Shown here piece by piece: positions 38,259 to 46,687 of a stretch of DNA of 51,493 nucleotides. The notes under the pieces are model-generated. The model saw only the letters and a program-made list of their open reading frames with translations. It was not told the DNA's origin and ran no database searches. Source of the DNA: a virus; the IMG/VR virus record IMGVR_UViG_3300045955_000245, positions 1 to 51,493 of that record; one strand, written 5' to 3'. Position 1 is the first letter of the stretch. Each line of letters begins with the position of its first letter. The translations under genes and the position numbers were made by a program.

Positions 38259-39365
38259 CTACGATGCGTCCAACGTCACGGCCGTCCGGTTGCCGTCGGG
38301 GTCGACGCTCGCCGTCACCCGATTTTTGGTGTCGCCCACGTCCCTAATCGTGACGGTATTCGTCGCCGCGCCCGACAGTTTGCCGGCCAGCGACGACAGC
38401 ATCACGCGCATCGACTGGCGCAGCGTCCAGCCGGTCTCGACGCCGGCGGCCCGGTCCAAGAGCGCGTCGGCGTTCTGGGTCGCCGTGGGGATGTCCCCCG
38501 TGGCCGCCGGACTCGCCGGCAGGTTATCCGTCTTGGCCTTGATGGCCGCCACTTCGGTATCGACAAAATCGTCGATGGTGTCCACGCTGGTCTGCGTGGC
38601 CCTCGACGAGATGGTCGCGTTCACGTTATCCACCAGCAGCTTGCCGACGCTGTTCGCCGTCGAGAGCGCCGAGGTGAGCGCGTCCCACACCGCCTGCACC
38701 CCCGCTGCGGACAAACTGTAGCCGCTCTTGTCGTTGTTGGTCGCTACCGTCACGGTAAAGCCAAACGCCGAGAGCGTCCTAGTCGACGACGACCACACCT
38801 TATCAGCCGCCGCCTGGGAGAACTCGCTCGCGCCGATGGCGTCGGTGGCAATGGCGGCGGCATCGATGGCGCCCGCGGCGAAGGTGGCGGCCGTAATGGC
38901 GCCATCCGCAAGTTCGGCCGCGCCGATGGCGTCGGTGGCAATGGCGGCGGCATCGATGGCGCCCGCGGTGAACGCGGCCGCCGTAATCGCGCCGTTCTGG
39001 AAACTGCCGACCTCGACACCGCCCGAGGCGTCCACGTCCATGCTCCTGCCCGACGTGGCGGGATAGGCCAGGTCGTCGGGCACCCGCGCGTGGACACGCC
39101 ACTGGAGGTTCACGCGCTTGACGCCGGTGGCGCTCAGGCTCACCGTCAAGACGCCCAGGGTATCGGTGTGGCTGCTCGACAGGGTGAGCGCGTAAAACCC
39201 GTTCTCGCGCTCGCTCACCGTGACGGTCATGGCCGCGAAGGCGGCGCCGCCCTTGCTGATGCGCTTCGTCCAGTCGCCGTCGACCTTGCCGGTCACGCCG
39301 TCGCCCGACGCGTCGAACGCAAACACGACCACGTCGAGGCTGGTCGATTGCTTGCAGGGAAACAC
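38259..39365 (-). CDS. Tail fibre-like protein with repeated AI-DGAI motifs
   Basis: 368 aa from GTG 39365. The N-terminus (QSTSLDVVVFAFDASGDGVT, GDWTKRISKGGAAFAAMTVT, GFYALTLSSSHTDTLGVLTV) is a BppU-like baseplate attachment domain. Residues ~125-180 are a repeat (GAITAAAFTAGAIDAAAIAT, DAIGAAELADGAITAATFAA), and a helical/beta stalk and end domain follow (TVATNNDKSGYSLSAAGVQA, DNLPASPAATGDIPTATQNA). It should contribute to host recognition. Shares its N-terminal plan and repeats with the larger protein at 39605. Confidence 0.75.
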   Translation of the reverse strand: MFPCKQSTSLDVVVFAFDASGDGVTGKVDGDWTKRISKGGAAFAAMTVTVSERENGFYALTLSSSHTDTLGVLTVSLSATGVKRVNLQWRVHARVPDDLAYPATSGRSMDVDASGGVEVGSFQNGAITAAAFTAGAIDAAAIATDAIGAAELADGAITAATFAAGAIDAAAIATDAIGASEFSQAAADKVWSSSTRTLSAFGFTVTVATNNDKSGYSLSAAGVQAVWDALTSALSTANSVGKLLVDNVNATISSRATQTSVDTIDDFVDTEVAAIKAKTDNLPASPAATGDIPTATQNADALLDRAAGVETGWTLRQSMRVMLSSLAGKLSGAATNTVTIRDVGDTKNRVTASVDPDGNRTAVTLDAS

Positions 39366-39367
39366 GG

Positions 39368-39598
39368 CTAATTGATCCTCCGCCACAGCCCGCCGAACAC
39401 CAGCCGGTGGAACGACCGCTCGATGGCGGCCAGTGCGAACCCACCCGGCGCCGCCGCCGCGATGCCGCTGTACAGGTAATCGGTGTGCAGGCGTTGCGCC
39501 GCCGACAGGTCGCTGCCGTCCGGGATCACCCCCGGCCGGTTCCACGGCGTGGCCAGCCCGATACAGCTCTTACGCTTCTCCGCCGTGTCGATGGCCAT
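39368..39598 (-). CDS. Small structural protein between fibre genes
   Basis: 76 aa. MAIDTAEKRKSCIGLATPWN then AAAPGGFALAAIERSFHRLV. The N-terminal pattern MxIDTAxKRxSxxG is familiar from small phage proteins in fibre regions. Function unknown. Confidence 0.65.
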   Translation of the reverse strand: MAIDTAEKRKSCIGLATPWNRPGVIPDGSDLSAAQRLHTDYLYSGIAAAAPGGFALAAIERSFHRLVFGGLWRRIN

Positions 39599-39604
39599 CG
39601 TTCG

Positions 39605-41293
39605 TTACGCAAACTCGCCGCGAGTGTGCAACGTCCCCGAATCCGAATGGGTCGACGTCGCCAGCGTCGTGCTCCCGTCGTCTTTGAACAGCGTTTGGGT
39701 CGTCGCGTCCTGCGTGATCTTGTTGCGCGCCAGCGAGAACGCCCACGTCAGCGCCTCGAGCGTCGTGCCGGTCACGCCGGGCACCGCCGACAACTCGGTC
39801 ATGGCCTTGGCCCACACCGCATCGCGTATCTCGTTGGCGGCGTCACTGGCGATCGCCGCCGCATCAATCGCGCCGGCCGCGAACGTGGCCGCGTCGATCG
39901 TCCCGGCGGCCACCTTCGCCGCCGTAATCGCATCGGCGGCGATGGCCCCCGCGTCGATGGCGTTGTCCGCAATGACCGTCGCGGTAATCGCGTCGGCCGC
40001 AAACGTGGCGGCGGTAATGGCGCCATCGGCGAGCGCGTCGGCGTCGATGGCGTCGGTGGCGATCTTCGCGGCGGTAATGGCCCCATCCTGGATTGAGGTA
40101 GACGTGACGCTGTTCGCCGCGAGCGTGGCAACCGTCTGCACCAGCCCGCCCGCCAACGCGCTCGGGGCACCCCCGAGCCACAGCGCGAGGTCGACGCGGC
40201 CGGACGGCAGCAGCGCGAAGGTGCTGGTGGCGTCCGGGTTGGTGGCCCAGTTGGGCGTGACGTTGGCCACTTTCGACGAGCCGGTGTAGTCGCTCACCAG
40301 GCGCACCTGACCGGCCCCGGTGCCGCCGGTGAGGTAGACCAGCGCGTCGTTGTAGAAGTCGTCGGTGGCGCTCGCGCTCGCATCCAACGTAATCGTGCCG
40401 GCGGCGCCCGCCTGGGCGGTGTTGCTCCTGATGCTCTGCAAACCCGTATCGGCCGCAAAGGTAGCGCGGTCGATAGCGCCATCGGCAATCTTGGCGGCGG
40501 TGATCGCGCCGTCCGCCAATTCGGACGACGTGATGGCGTTCGCCGCGATGGCCGTGGCGTCAATCGCCCCGGCGGCAAACGTCGCCGCGTCGATCGCGCC
40601 GTCGGCAATCTTGGCGGCCGTAATCGCATCGGCCGCGATCTTCGCCGCCGTAATCGCGTCGGTCGCAATGGCCGTAGCATCAATGGCGCCGGCCGCGAAC
40701 GTCGCAGCGGTAATCGCGCCGTCCGCCAATTCATTGGCTCCGATGGCGTCCGTGGCGATGGCGGCGGCGTCAATCGCCCCGGCCGCGAAGGTGGCCGCGT
40801 CGATGGCCCCATCCGCGATCTTGGCGGCCGTGATGGCGTCGGCCGCGATGGCGGTCGCGGTGATGGCCCCCGAGGCAATGGCCCCGGCGCTGGCGTCCAC
40901 CCGGCCGGACACGAGCGCGTTGGGCGCGCTCCCTAACCACTGCGTCACGTCGACCTGGAGCAGGTCGGTCGCGAGGTACGAGTCCCACACCTGCGACGGC
41001 ACGACTAAGAACTCGCGCCACACCGGCAGCGCGCCGGACTCGTGCACCGCCACGACGAGCACCCCCAGGGTGTTGGTATCGGTGGCGTCGAGCGTGACCT
41101 CGTACCAACCGTTCTCCTCGTGCGTGAGCGTTTGGGCCGCCGCCTTCTGCGCCCAGTTGCCGGCGTTTTTCTTTAGGCGCACGTCCGGCTGCGTAATCGT
41201 GAGCCCGGTCTCGGCGGTCTTGCCGTCCGTGTCATCGAGGAACGGGCCGAGTGGCACGTCGACGCTCGTGGACTGGCGCAGCCAGGTGGCCAT
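39605..41293 (-). CDS. Large repetitive tail fibre protein
   Basis: 562 aa. N-terminal ~140 residues: BppU-like head (SVDVPLGPFLDDTDGKTAET, GWYEVTLDATDTNTLGVLVV, PVWREFLVVPSQVWDSYLAT). Then ~135 residues of repeats such as AITAAKIADGAIDAATFAAG, AIDAAAIATDAI, with a second block after an inserted domain (FYNDALVYLTGGTGAGQVRL). The units of 10 residues alternate A-I/x-A-D/G and imply a beta-helical or coiled trimer stalk. Codons differ between units, so the repeat is old and selected, not a recent slip product. Confidence 0.82.
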   Translation of the reverse strand: MATWLRQSTSVDVPLGPFLDDTDGKTAETGLTITQPDVRLKKNAGNWAQKAAAQTLTHEENGWYEVTLDATDTNTLGVLVVAVHESGALPVWREFLVVPSQVWDSYLATDLLQVDVTQWLGSAPNALVSGRVDASAGAIASGAITATAIAADAITAAKIADGAIDAATFAAGAIDAAAIATDAIGANELADGAITAATFAAGAIDATAIATDAITAAKIAADAITAAKIADGAIDAATFAAGAIDATAIAANAITSSELADGAITAAKIADGAIDRATFAADTGLQSIRSNTAQAGAAGTITLDASASATDDFYNDALVYLTGGTGAGQVRLVSDYTGSSKVANVTPNWATNPDATSTFALLPSGRVDLALWLGGAPSALAGGLVQTVATLAANSVTSTSIQDGAITAAKIATDAIDADALADGAITAATFAADAITATVIADNAIDAGAIAADAITAAKVAAGTIDAATFAAGAIDAAAIASDAANEIRDAVWAKAMTELSAVPGVTGTTLEALTWAFSLARNKITQDATTQTLFKDDGSTTLATSTHSDSGTLHTRGEFA

Positions 41294-41304
41294 GCGTCAG
41301 CGCC

Positions 41305-42039
41305 TCACGCCGCCCGCCGCGGGCGGTACTGCGCCCAGACCTGCGGCACCGCGTCGCCGGCGGCCGCGGCCGCGGTATACGGCGCCTCGCCGTCCTCGTA
41401 CACGCCCCATTCCCAGGTGATCGCTGGCCCGTCGGTGGTCGCCAGCGTGCCGCTGCTCGACAGCGCCAGCGACGCCGGCGCCCCGTTGGTCGTGTCCGTG
41501 TGCTTGAATAGCGGATACCAGCTATTCAGGTTGGTGAACCGGGTCGGCGTATACGTCCGCATCTCGACGGCGATCTCCGTGGCGCTGAGCGCCGCGTCCC
41601 AGATCTTGATGGCCGCGATCGAGCCGTTGAAGTTGTCGCCGTCGTTCCCGCGCAGGAAGCGGATGTTCTGCTCGGTCTGGTTGCTGTTCATGTTGGTATG
41701 GCTGAGGTCGAGCACGCCGTTGAAGTAGCCCAATTGCGTGCTGCCGCCCGGCCCCAACCCAGGGCAGACCATCGCCACGTGGTACCACGTCCCATCGGTC
41801 ATACTGGAGCCGGTGCCGCTCAGGCCGTGGTCGGAGTTGAACAGGCGGAACAGGTGGCCCGAGGTCATCAGGCAGGTGACGTAACTGCCGGAACCCCAGT
41901 CGATGTTAAAGAACGAGGCGTGGCCCCCCGTCAAACTCCCGCCCGGCCGCACCCAGGCCATGATGGTGAACGACGCGATGTCCGGGACGCTGCTCGCCCG
42001 AAAGAACTCCTCGCCGTCGGCGTCAGCCCTGGCCGCCAC
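41305..42039 (-). CDS. LamG/concanavalin-like fibre protein
   Basis: 244 aa from GTG 42039. FTIMAWVRPGGSLTGGHASF, MTDGTWYHVAMVCPGLGPGG, GYFNGVLDLSHTNMNSNQTE and GSIAAIKIWDAALSATEIAV are the strands of a LamG_3 sandwich, which binds glycans. Located among fibre genes, it may bind the host surface. No signal peptide. Confidence 0.8.
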   Translation of the reverse strand: MAARADADGEEFFRASSVPDIASFTIMAWVRPGGSLTGGHASFFNIDWGSGSYVTCLMTSGHLFRLFNSDHGLSGTGSSMTDGTWYHVAMVCPGLGPGGSTQLGYFNGVLDLSHTNMNSNQTEQNIRFLRGNDGDNFNGSIAAIKIWDAALSATEIAVEMRTYTPTRFTNLNSWYPLFKHTDTTNGAPASLALSSSGTLATTDGPAITWEWGVYEDGEAPYTAAAAAGDAVPQVWAQYRPRRAA

Positions 42040-42065
42040 CTCAACGCTCCCTGGTCCCTGGTGCG

Positions 42066-42584
42066 CTAGGCATCCGCGTACTGAAACTCAATCGACGTGA
42101 GCAGGAAATTGCCGGTGTACGTCGTGCCGCTGGCGTCGATAGCGAGATACCCGTATACCTCGTCGTCCACTGCGTAGTCGCCGGCCGTCAGCGTGATGCT
42201 GGTGGCATACAGATCCTCGTTACTGTACGCGCTGCCGGTGCCGCCGATGTCGGTGTTCTGCGTCGTCTGCTCGGCGTCGAACGTGCCGTCGGCGCTCTCG
42301 TTGTCGGCCACGGCGCGCTTGCGGAAGCTGAACCCCAGGTCATCGCCGTTGCTCGGTGCACCGTCCAGGATGCCGCGGATCACGACGGCGGGGCTGCCCA
42401 CGTAGTTCTTGGGGATGGTGAAGCGGCAGTACACGCCCTCGTCGCTGCCGCCGTCGGCGAGCACGTAGCAACGCAGGTTGCCCACGCTCGGTGCCGTCGC
42501 TGCCGTGATCTGGTTGCTGACCAAATCCAGCGGCACCCCGCTGTCGGGCTGGTCGATGCGCACCGGCTTGCGGAACGTGGCCAT
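42066..42584 (-). CDS. Fibre-region structural protein
   Basis: 172 aa. Beta-rich (VSNQITAATAPSVGNLRCYV, YCRFTIPKNYVGSPAVVIRG, DLGFSFRKRAVADNESADGT, VYGYLAIDASGTTYTGNFLL). The pattern resembles phage fibre-associated beta sandwich proteins, in particular the VYGYL-IDASGT strand. No family recognised. Stop and next start overlap by one base. Confidence 0.62.
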   Translation of the reverse strand: MATFRKPVRIDQPDSGVPLDLVSNQITAATAPSVGNLRCYVLADGGSDEGVYCRFTIPKNYVGSPAVVIRGILDGAPSNGDDLGFSFRKRAVADNESADGTFDAEQTTQNTDIGGTGSAYSNEDLYATSITLTAGDYAVDDEVYGYLAIDASGTTYTGNFLLTSIEFQYADA

Positions 42585-42859
42585 CAGACGTGGGCCAGCT
42601 TCCAGGACAGGTAGCCGGCGTAGAGCTTGCGGGCCAGCGCCTGGCTGTCCGCGTTCTGCGGGATGCCCAACGCCGCCTCCATGTCCGCGCGGAACAGCCC
42701 GAACGCGGTCACCGTGCGATCCTCGGCCGCCTGCATGGTCGTCTTGAGCGTGCCCTCGGGCGGCAGCGTGGCGAGCTGTTGCAACTCCTCTTTGCCGAAG
42801 CCCTTGCGGTAAACGTACTCGCGGATTTCCTTGTAGTCGGCGTTGCCGAGCGTGGCCAC
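42584..42859 (-). CDS. Small helical protein of the fibre region
   Basis: 91 aa. YKEIREYVYRKGFGKEELQQ, LATLPPEGTLKTTMQAAEDR and AFGLFRADMEAALGIPQNAD, then a helical end (LARKLYAGYLSWKLAHV). Short protein typical of the region upstream of fibre genes; function unknown. Confidence 0.62.
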   Translation of the reverse strand: MATLGNADYKEIREYVYRKGFGKEELQQLATLPPEGTLKTTMQAAEDRTVTAFGLFRADMEAALGIPQNADSQALARKLYAGYLSWKLAHV

Positions 42860-42872
42860 GGCCTACAGCTCC

Positions 42873-43217
42873 CTACGGTTCGGGCGCCGGCGGCGGTGCG
42901 GGCGCGTCGGGCACGGCCGCGTCGAGCGCGTCCCTGGCGGCCGATAGCCGGCCGGTAATGGCGTCGAGTTGGGCCACCTCGTCGGACAGGTCGACGCCGG
43001 TCACGGAGTCGAGCGCCTGGCGCAGCTCCTCCAACTCGGCGACGGCTGCCGCCACCTGTTGCTCGACGCCGCCCACCGCAGAGAGCACGCCCCCAATGGA
43101 CGCCTGTAGGTTCGCCTCTTGTTCCTGATTACTCACCCGCATCGCCTCCAGTTGCTCGAGCACCGGCGCCAGCAGCCAATCCCGCAGCGCACCGCTGATG
43201 CTCTGCGACCCGGTCAT
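42873..43217 (-). CDS. Coiled-coil protein
   Basis: 114 aa from ATG 43217. Nearly all helical: LRDWLLAPVLEQLEAMRVSN, GVEQQVAAAVAELEELRQAL, LDAITGRLSAARDALDAAV, ending in Pro-rich PAPPPAPEP. Likely an oligomeric structural or tail accessory protein between the transglycosylase and fibre genes. No family recognised. Confidence 0.65.
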   Translation of the reverse strand: MTGSQSISGALRDWLLAPVLEQLEAMRVSNQEQEANLQASIGGVLSAVGGVEQQVAAAVAELEELRQALDSVTGVDLSDEVAQLDAITGRLSAARDALDAAVPDAPAPPPAPEP

Positions 43218-43278
43218 GGCTGGTTGTCCCGGGCGGTAGTGTAGCACCGCGGCGGGATGGCGGCGCACGCCATCGTGA

Positions 43279-43659
43279 CTACCGACACGCCCAGTGGCGT
43301 GCGTAGCCGTTGGCGAGCGCCCATCCCGCCACCTGCGCCGCGGCGACCGGGTCATACGGCGATGCGCCGCCCCACCCCGCCTGCCAACTCATCCACCGCC
43401 AGGTGGCCGCGGAGAACTGGTACAGGCCGGCGTGCCCGCCGCGCGACGTGACCCACGGTTGATAGCGGCTTTCACAGGCCGCAACGCTCAGCAGCCACTG
43501 CTCACTCACCCCATGATCGACGGCTGCCTGGTGGATCGCCTCGGCCACTTCAACCGACTGGGCATTTCCAGCAGTAAAGCTGGCTCCCCAAACACAGCCG
43601 AGACCCAACCCCGCCGTGAACCAGATCACCAGGAGCAGTCGGTACAATAAGGGCAGCAT
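43279..43659 (-). CDS. Secreted SLT/Rpf-like lytic transglycosylase
   Basis: 126 aa from ATG 43659. A signal peptide or anchor ([20 protein letters not shown]) precedes a lysozyme-fold domain: catalytic Glu in [14 protein letters not shown], then [20 protein letters not shown] and [19 protein letters not shown]. It cleaves the glycan strand of peptidoglycan, as a second wall enzyme to the amidase, possibly for DNA entry, lysis or wall opening for a secretion-like system (VirB1-like). Its 5' ~60 codons are a replacement: the original 5' end survives at 44253-44456 beyond the HNH insertion. Confidence 0.8.
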   Translation of the reverse strand: MLPLLYRLLLVIWFTAGLGLGCVWGASFTAGNAQSVEVAEAIHQAAVDHGVSEQWLLSVAACESRYQPWVTSRGGHAGLYQFSAATWRWMSWQAGWGGASPYDPVAAAQVAGWALANGYARHWACR

Positions 43660-43716
43660 GTGGCCCCGGCGGCGCACGAACGCCCCGGGGCCTGGCACCG
43701 GAGCTGGAGGCTCACG
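43643..43716 (+). promoter_or_regulatory. Structured HNH leader RNA, copy 3
   Basis: TACAAT (43643-43648). Hairpin 1: outer stem GGCCCCGG/CCGGGGCC (43662-43669/43685-43692), bulged C at 43670, inner stem GGCG/CGCC, loop CACGAA. TGGCACC at 43693-43699. Hairpin 2: GAGC/GCTC (43701-43704/43710-43713) holds GGAG in its loop. The leader overlaps head to head the start of the transglycosylase gene (ATG 43659). Confidence 0.8.
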
Positions 43717-44250
43717 ATGCGCTTCAAGGATACCCCTGACTTTCGCGATAGGTTCTGGTCCAAGGTGGACCGCCGTGGCGGCCCGGATACGTGTTGGCCG
43801 TGGCTGTTCGCCAGAGACACCAAGGACTACGGCTCGCTTGGTAATGGGTGGGGCAAGACCATCCGCGCCCACGTCGTGTCCTACGAGTTGACCTACGGCC
43901 CCGTCCCTCGTGGCCTGTACGTCTGCCATGCCTGCGATAACCCACCCTGCGTCAATCCGCGGCACTTGTGGCTTGGGACTCCAGCCGAGAACTCGGCGGA
44001 TATGTCCGCAAAGGGTCGAGCGCGAGGTCGCATCTACCGGGGCGACGAACACTGGACCCGCCGACATCCCGAATGGCTCCTGCGGGGCGGGGCGGCCACC
44101 AGCGCAAAGCTGACCGAGGCGGATGTGCGAGCCATCCGTGCCTTGCGCATCCAAGGGCTTTCCCTTGAAGCGATCGGCACGCGATTTGGCGTGACGTTCT
44201 CGACCGTGAGCAATATCTGCCTCGGTCGAACCTGGCGCCACGTTCGCTGA
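43717..44250 (+). CDS. HNH homing-type endonuclease 3
   Basis: 177 aa. [39 protein letters not shown] and [20 protein letters not shown] hold the HNH_3 motif (His in AHVVSYEL, Asn and His in [13 protein letters not shown]); the C-terminal helices ([36 protein letters not shown]) give a helix-turn-helix. Plus strand, antisense to the transglycosylase operon, inserted just before the catalytic ACES motif. Closest in plan to HNH copy 2. Confidence 0.9.
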   Translation: MRFKDTPDFRDRFWSKVDRRGGPDTCWPWLFARDTKDYGSLGNGWGKTIRAHVVSYELTYGPVPRGLYVCHACDNPPCVNPRHLWLGTPAENSADMSAKGRARGRIYRGDEHWTRRHPEWLLRGGAATSAKLTEADVRAIRALRIQGLSLEAIGTRFGVTFSTVSNICLGRTWRHVR

Positions 44251-44252
44251 GA

Positions 44253-44456
44253 TCACCACGCAACCCGCCTGAGCCACGCCTCAGAGACGCCGTGCTCCTG
44301 TGCCGCCGTGCTGATGGCGGCCGCCACTTCCACCGAAGGCGATTGTGCGTGCCCGTTGGTCGCCGCCATGCCGATGCAGCCGCCGACGTAGCCCGCGACG
44401 AAGCCCAGCGCCACTAGCACGCAGACCCGCACGCCGCTGCGCGTCACCAGGCCCAT
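44253..44456 (-). pseudogene. Truncated 5' end of the transglycosylase gene
   Basis: 67 aa from ATG 44456, which overlaps the preceding DUF1064 stop by 13 bp, a coupled start. It has a signal peptide (VCVLVALGFVAGYVGGCIG) and SVEVAAAISTAAQEHGVSEA, then WLRRVAW and a stop three bases from the HNH stop. The equivalent of the intact gene is [26 protein letters not shown] then ACES: 18 of 26 residues agree. So the old gene was cut just before the catalytic motif. The peptide may still be made and exported but lacks an active site. Confidence 0.85.
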
Positions 44457-44806
44457 CGCTCACTCCCGTCCGGCTTGACGATGAGCAACCGCACCAGCGG
44501 TGAGCGGTGCCGTAGCAATTTCACGCGCATCCTGAACGCCTCCGTTTCCGGGCCCTTGACCTCGACCCAGTAGTCGCCGTGCGTCTGATGCCCGAACACC
44601 CAGAAGTCGGCGGTATAGCGCAGCCCCCAGCCGGGCCACTCGCACTCCAGCAGGCTGACGCCGGTGGCGCGCGTCCACCGCTCGATGACGCCGCCGGCTT
44701 GCAGCAAGTCCAGGTGCCGCGCGTACTCCGCTTCGGCCTTGCTCGGATACGTCTGGCCGTTGTAGACCGTGCGCCTGGCGGCGTACTTGTGCGTCCTAGT
44801 CGCCAT
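44444..44806 (-). CDS. DUF1064 (PD-(D/E)XK, Holliday-junction resolvase-like) protein
   Basis: 120 aa. THKYAARRTVYNGQTYPSKA, EAEYARHLDLLQAGGVIERW, LRYTADFWVFGHQTHGDYWV, EVKGPETEAFRMRVKLLRHR: the SKAEA, Y-x-A-D-F and E-V-K residues are the active site of the DUF1064/PDDEXK family, found in phages as recombination or repair nucleases. Ends in ERWAW. Lies between the methyltransferase and wall enzyme genes. Confidence 0.85.
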   Translation of the reverse strand: MATRTHKYAARRTVYNGQTYPSKAEAEYARHLDLLQAGGVIERWTRATGVSLLECEWPGWGLRYTADFWVFGHQTHGDYWVEVKGPETEAFRMRVKLLRHRSPLVRLLIVKPDGSERWAW

Positions 44807-44857
44807 CGTTGCCTCCGCCGACCAGTCGGCCGGTCGACGTCCACCGCTTCGGCTTGC

Positions 44858-44950
44858 TCATCCGGCCGCCACCTCGTCGAGCGCCAGGGGCAGCGTGGCC
44901 CACACCCGGCCGTCGCGCGCCCGCCCGCCTTGGCGCTTCCCGCTAGCCAT
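44858..44950 (-). CDS. Tiny coupled ORF (plus another at 44796-44861)
   Basis: 30 aa from ATG 44950 (MASGKRQGGRARDGRVWATL...), overlapping the methyltransferase stop by 8 bp; its stop overlaps, as ATGA, a further 21-aa ORF (44861 to 44796) that overlaps the DUF1064 start. The two chained overlaps suggest translated peptides or a translational bridge. No family. Confidence 0.4.
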   Translation of the reverse strand: MASGKRQGGRARDGRVWATLPLALDEVAAG

Positions 44951-46271
44951 CGCTCGCCCCCAAGTCGCAGCCGAGGAAGCGGTAGCCCAATCGGCGGGCC
45001 ACATCCCGCGTCGTGCCGCTGCCCGCGAAGGGGTCGAGGACCGTCCCGCCGTCCGGGCAGGCGTGACGCAACACCCGCTCGACCAGCGCATCTGGGAAGG
45101 GCGCGAAGTGGCCGCGGGCGGCCCCCTTGCGCCCGACCGGGATGGCCCACACGTCCGCGTGGTCGTCGCCCCGCTTGAAGTAGGCGTGCGTACTGCGCGT
45201 CAGGACGTAGATGGGTTCCCACGCCTGGGTGAGCCGGTCGAACACGTTCTCCGGTTGGTGCCCGACCTTATGCCAGACGATTTTTCCTGAGAGACGCCAG
45301 CCGAAATCGAGCACCAGGCGCAGCACGACGGTTTCGGGAATGAGGCAGAAACTTTTGTCGGGCACGTCCAATTCGCGGGCAGCCGGTGCCGATGACGCCG
45401 CCGCGATGGCGAGGTTGGAGATGCCGCGCGCCCGCGCTGGATCGCCCCGGTAGCGCCCCGGCTGACTGCCGAGCGTGTCGCCCAAGTTGAGGAACAGGCA
45501 GCCGGCCGGGGTAAGCACGCGCCCGACCTCGGCCAGGATGGCGCACAGGTTGGCGGCGTACTGCTCCGGCTCCGGCTCCTGGCCCAACTCGCGGGGATCG
45601 CCGTTGGTGTACGTGCGCTTCGCCCAATAGGGCGGCGACGTGAGGCAGGCATCCGCGGTGCCGTCGCGCAGCCAGCCGAGGTAGGTCAGCGCGTCGGCCC
45701 GCGCGATGCGGTCGAGTAATTCGGGCGGTTGCGGCTGCGGCGGTCGAGCGGCCACCCGAGCCTCAGACGCCGCGGTGCGCTCCTCGTGCGCCGCGGCGTG
45801 GCTTTTGGCCCGACGTTTCGGTTCAGGCTCCGACTCGGGTTCCTGGTCCGGCTCTTGTTCTGCTACCGGCCCCGGCTCCACTGATGCATTTGCATCATCC
45901 TCGGGAGTCTCGTCTTCTGGAGTCTCGTCCGTCGACGATGCATTTGCATCGCGCACGACCGTCGATTGATCGACTCCGAGGACGGACGCCGCTTCTCTCG
46001 TGGTCAGGCCGTCCTCGGTGAGTTCCTTGACGGCCTCCCGCCGGTCCTCGATCGACAGGCGCACGTAGCCCCCGAGGCGCTGGTCGACCCACTCCCTGGT
46101 GGTCAGCCCGAGGGCCTCGGGCACCCCGAGGCGGCGGCCAAGGGCCACCTGGCGCCAACCCCCGGCCACGACTTGGCCGAGCGCCTGCGTGTATTCCTCG
46201 GCCTCCTCACGGGAAAGGCGGGGAGGAGCATCCTCCCACGGCAGCGGTTGTTGGGCCAAGGTCGCGTTCAC
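44943..46271 (-). CDS. DNA methyltransferase (N4/N6, beta class) with N-terminal ParB-like/HTH part
   Basis: 442 aa from GTG 46271 (GTGA overlap, AGGAGGGG ribosome site). The first ~120 residues hold a ParB/HTH-like part (EEYTQALGQVVAGGWRQVAL, RLSIEDRREAVKELTEDGLT, TREAASVLGVDQSTVVRDAN), then an acidic Glu/Pro/Asp/Asn linker with repeats (DANAS, ETPED). Catalytic domain: ADACLTSPPYWAKRTYTNGD (motif IV), VGRVLTPAGCLFLNLGDTLG, and C-terminal DGGTVLDPFAGSGTTRDVAR (SAM-binding motif I). The circularly permuted order is that of beta-class enzymes. It may protect phage DNA or modify the switch. Confidence 0.88.
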   Translation of the reverse strand: MNATLAQQPLPWEDAPPRLSREEAEEYTQALGQVVAGGWRQVALGRRLGVPEALGLTTREWVDQRLGGYVRLSIEDRREAVKELTEDGLTTREAASVLGVDQSTVVRDANASSTDETPEDETPEDDANASVEPGPVAEQEPDQEPESEPEPKRRAKSHAAAHEERTAASEARVAARPPQPQPPELLDRIARADALTYLGWLRDGTADACLTSPPYWAKRTYTNGDPRELGQEPEPEQYAANLCAILAEVGRVLTPAGCLFLNLGDTLGSQPGRYRGDPARARGISNLAIAAASSAPAARELDVPDKSFCLIPETVVLRLVLDFGWRLSGKIVWHKVGHQPENVFDRLTQAWEPIYVLTRSTHAYFKRGDDHADVWAIPVGRKGAARGHFAPFPDALVERVLRHACPDGGTVLDPFAGSGTTRDVARRLGYRFLGCDLGASDG

Positions 46272-46687
46272 CGCGTCGTTCCCCTCCTGAGTGCGGACTC
46301 CCACTCGCCAAGCGCCGCCCAATCCGCGCAGTCGGCCACCGGTTCGAGGCGCACGATCGGCGGTGACGGACGCCAGTCGCCGCCGTGGTAGGCCAGCACC
46401 CGGAACGGCCCGGTCTCGGCGTCGCGTGCCTCAACGACGAAGATGGGCACCAACCGCATCAGCGCGTTGTAGGCGATGACCTCGGCAAAACTGAGCGGTT
46501 CTCCCGGTTGCTTGCAGTCCAGGATGGCCACAATGCCGGGAGGCGCCTTGCGGATCAACACCAGATCGAGGTCCGATGCCCAGAACCCCGGCCCCAACTT
46601 CGCCTTATGGGCATGCTTGAAGGCATCCCGACGAGGGCTGCCCCGCAGCGAGAGCGCATGCTTGAAGTCGTCTACCCGCAACGGCAC
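46268..46687 (-). CDS. PD-(D/E)XK nuclease-like protein
   Basis: 139 aa from GTG 46687. HALSLRGSPRRDAFKHAHKA, WASDLDLVLIRKAPPGIVAI, LDCKQPGEPLSFAEVIAYNA. The Asp of SDLD and the D-x-K (LDCKQ) are the PD-(D/E)XK active-site pattern, with a helical end (LEPVADCADWAALGEWESAL). It starts just after a truncated methyltransferase piece in the same operon and stops at the next methyltransferase start (GTGA). It could be a restriction-like or homing nuclease; the start codon is uncertain (the frame is open to 46876). Confidence 0.65.
   Translation of the reverse strand: MPLRVDDFKHALSLRGSPRRDAFKHAHKAKLGPGFWASDLDLVLIRKAPPGIVAILDCKQPGEPLSFAEVIAYNALMRLVPIFVVEARDAETGPFRVLAYHGGDWRPSPPIVRLEPVADCADWAALGEWESALRRGTTR

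Noticed and set aside
44796-44861. 21-codon ORF as a standalone gene
   Set aside because: Too short; only coupling supports it, so it is mentioned with the neighbouring 30-codon ORF.
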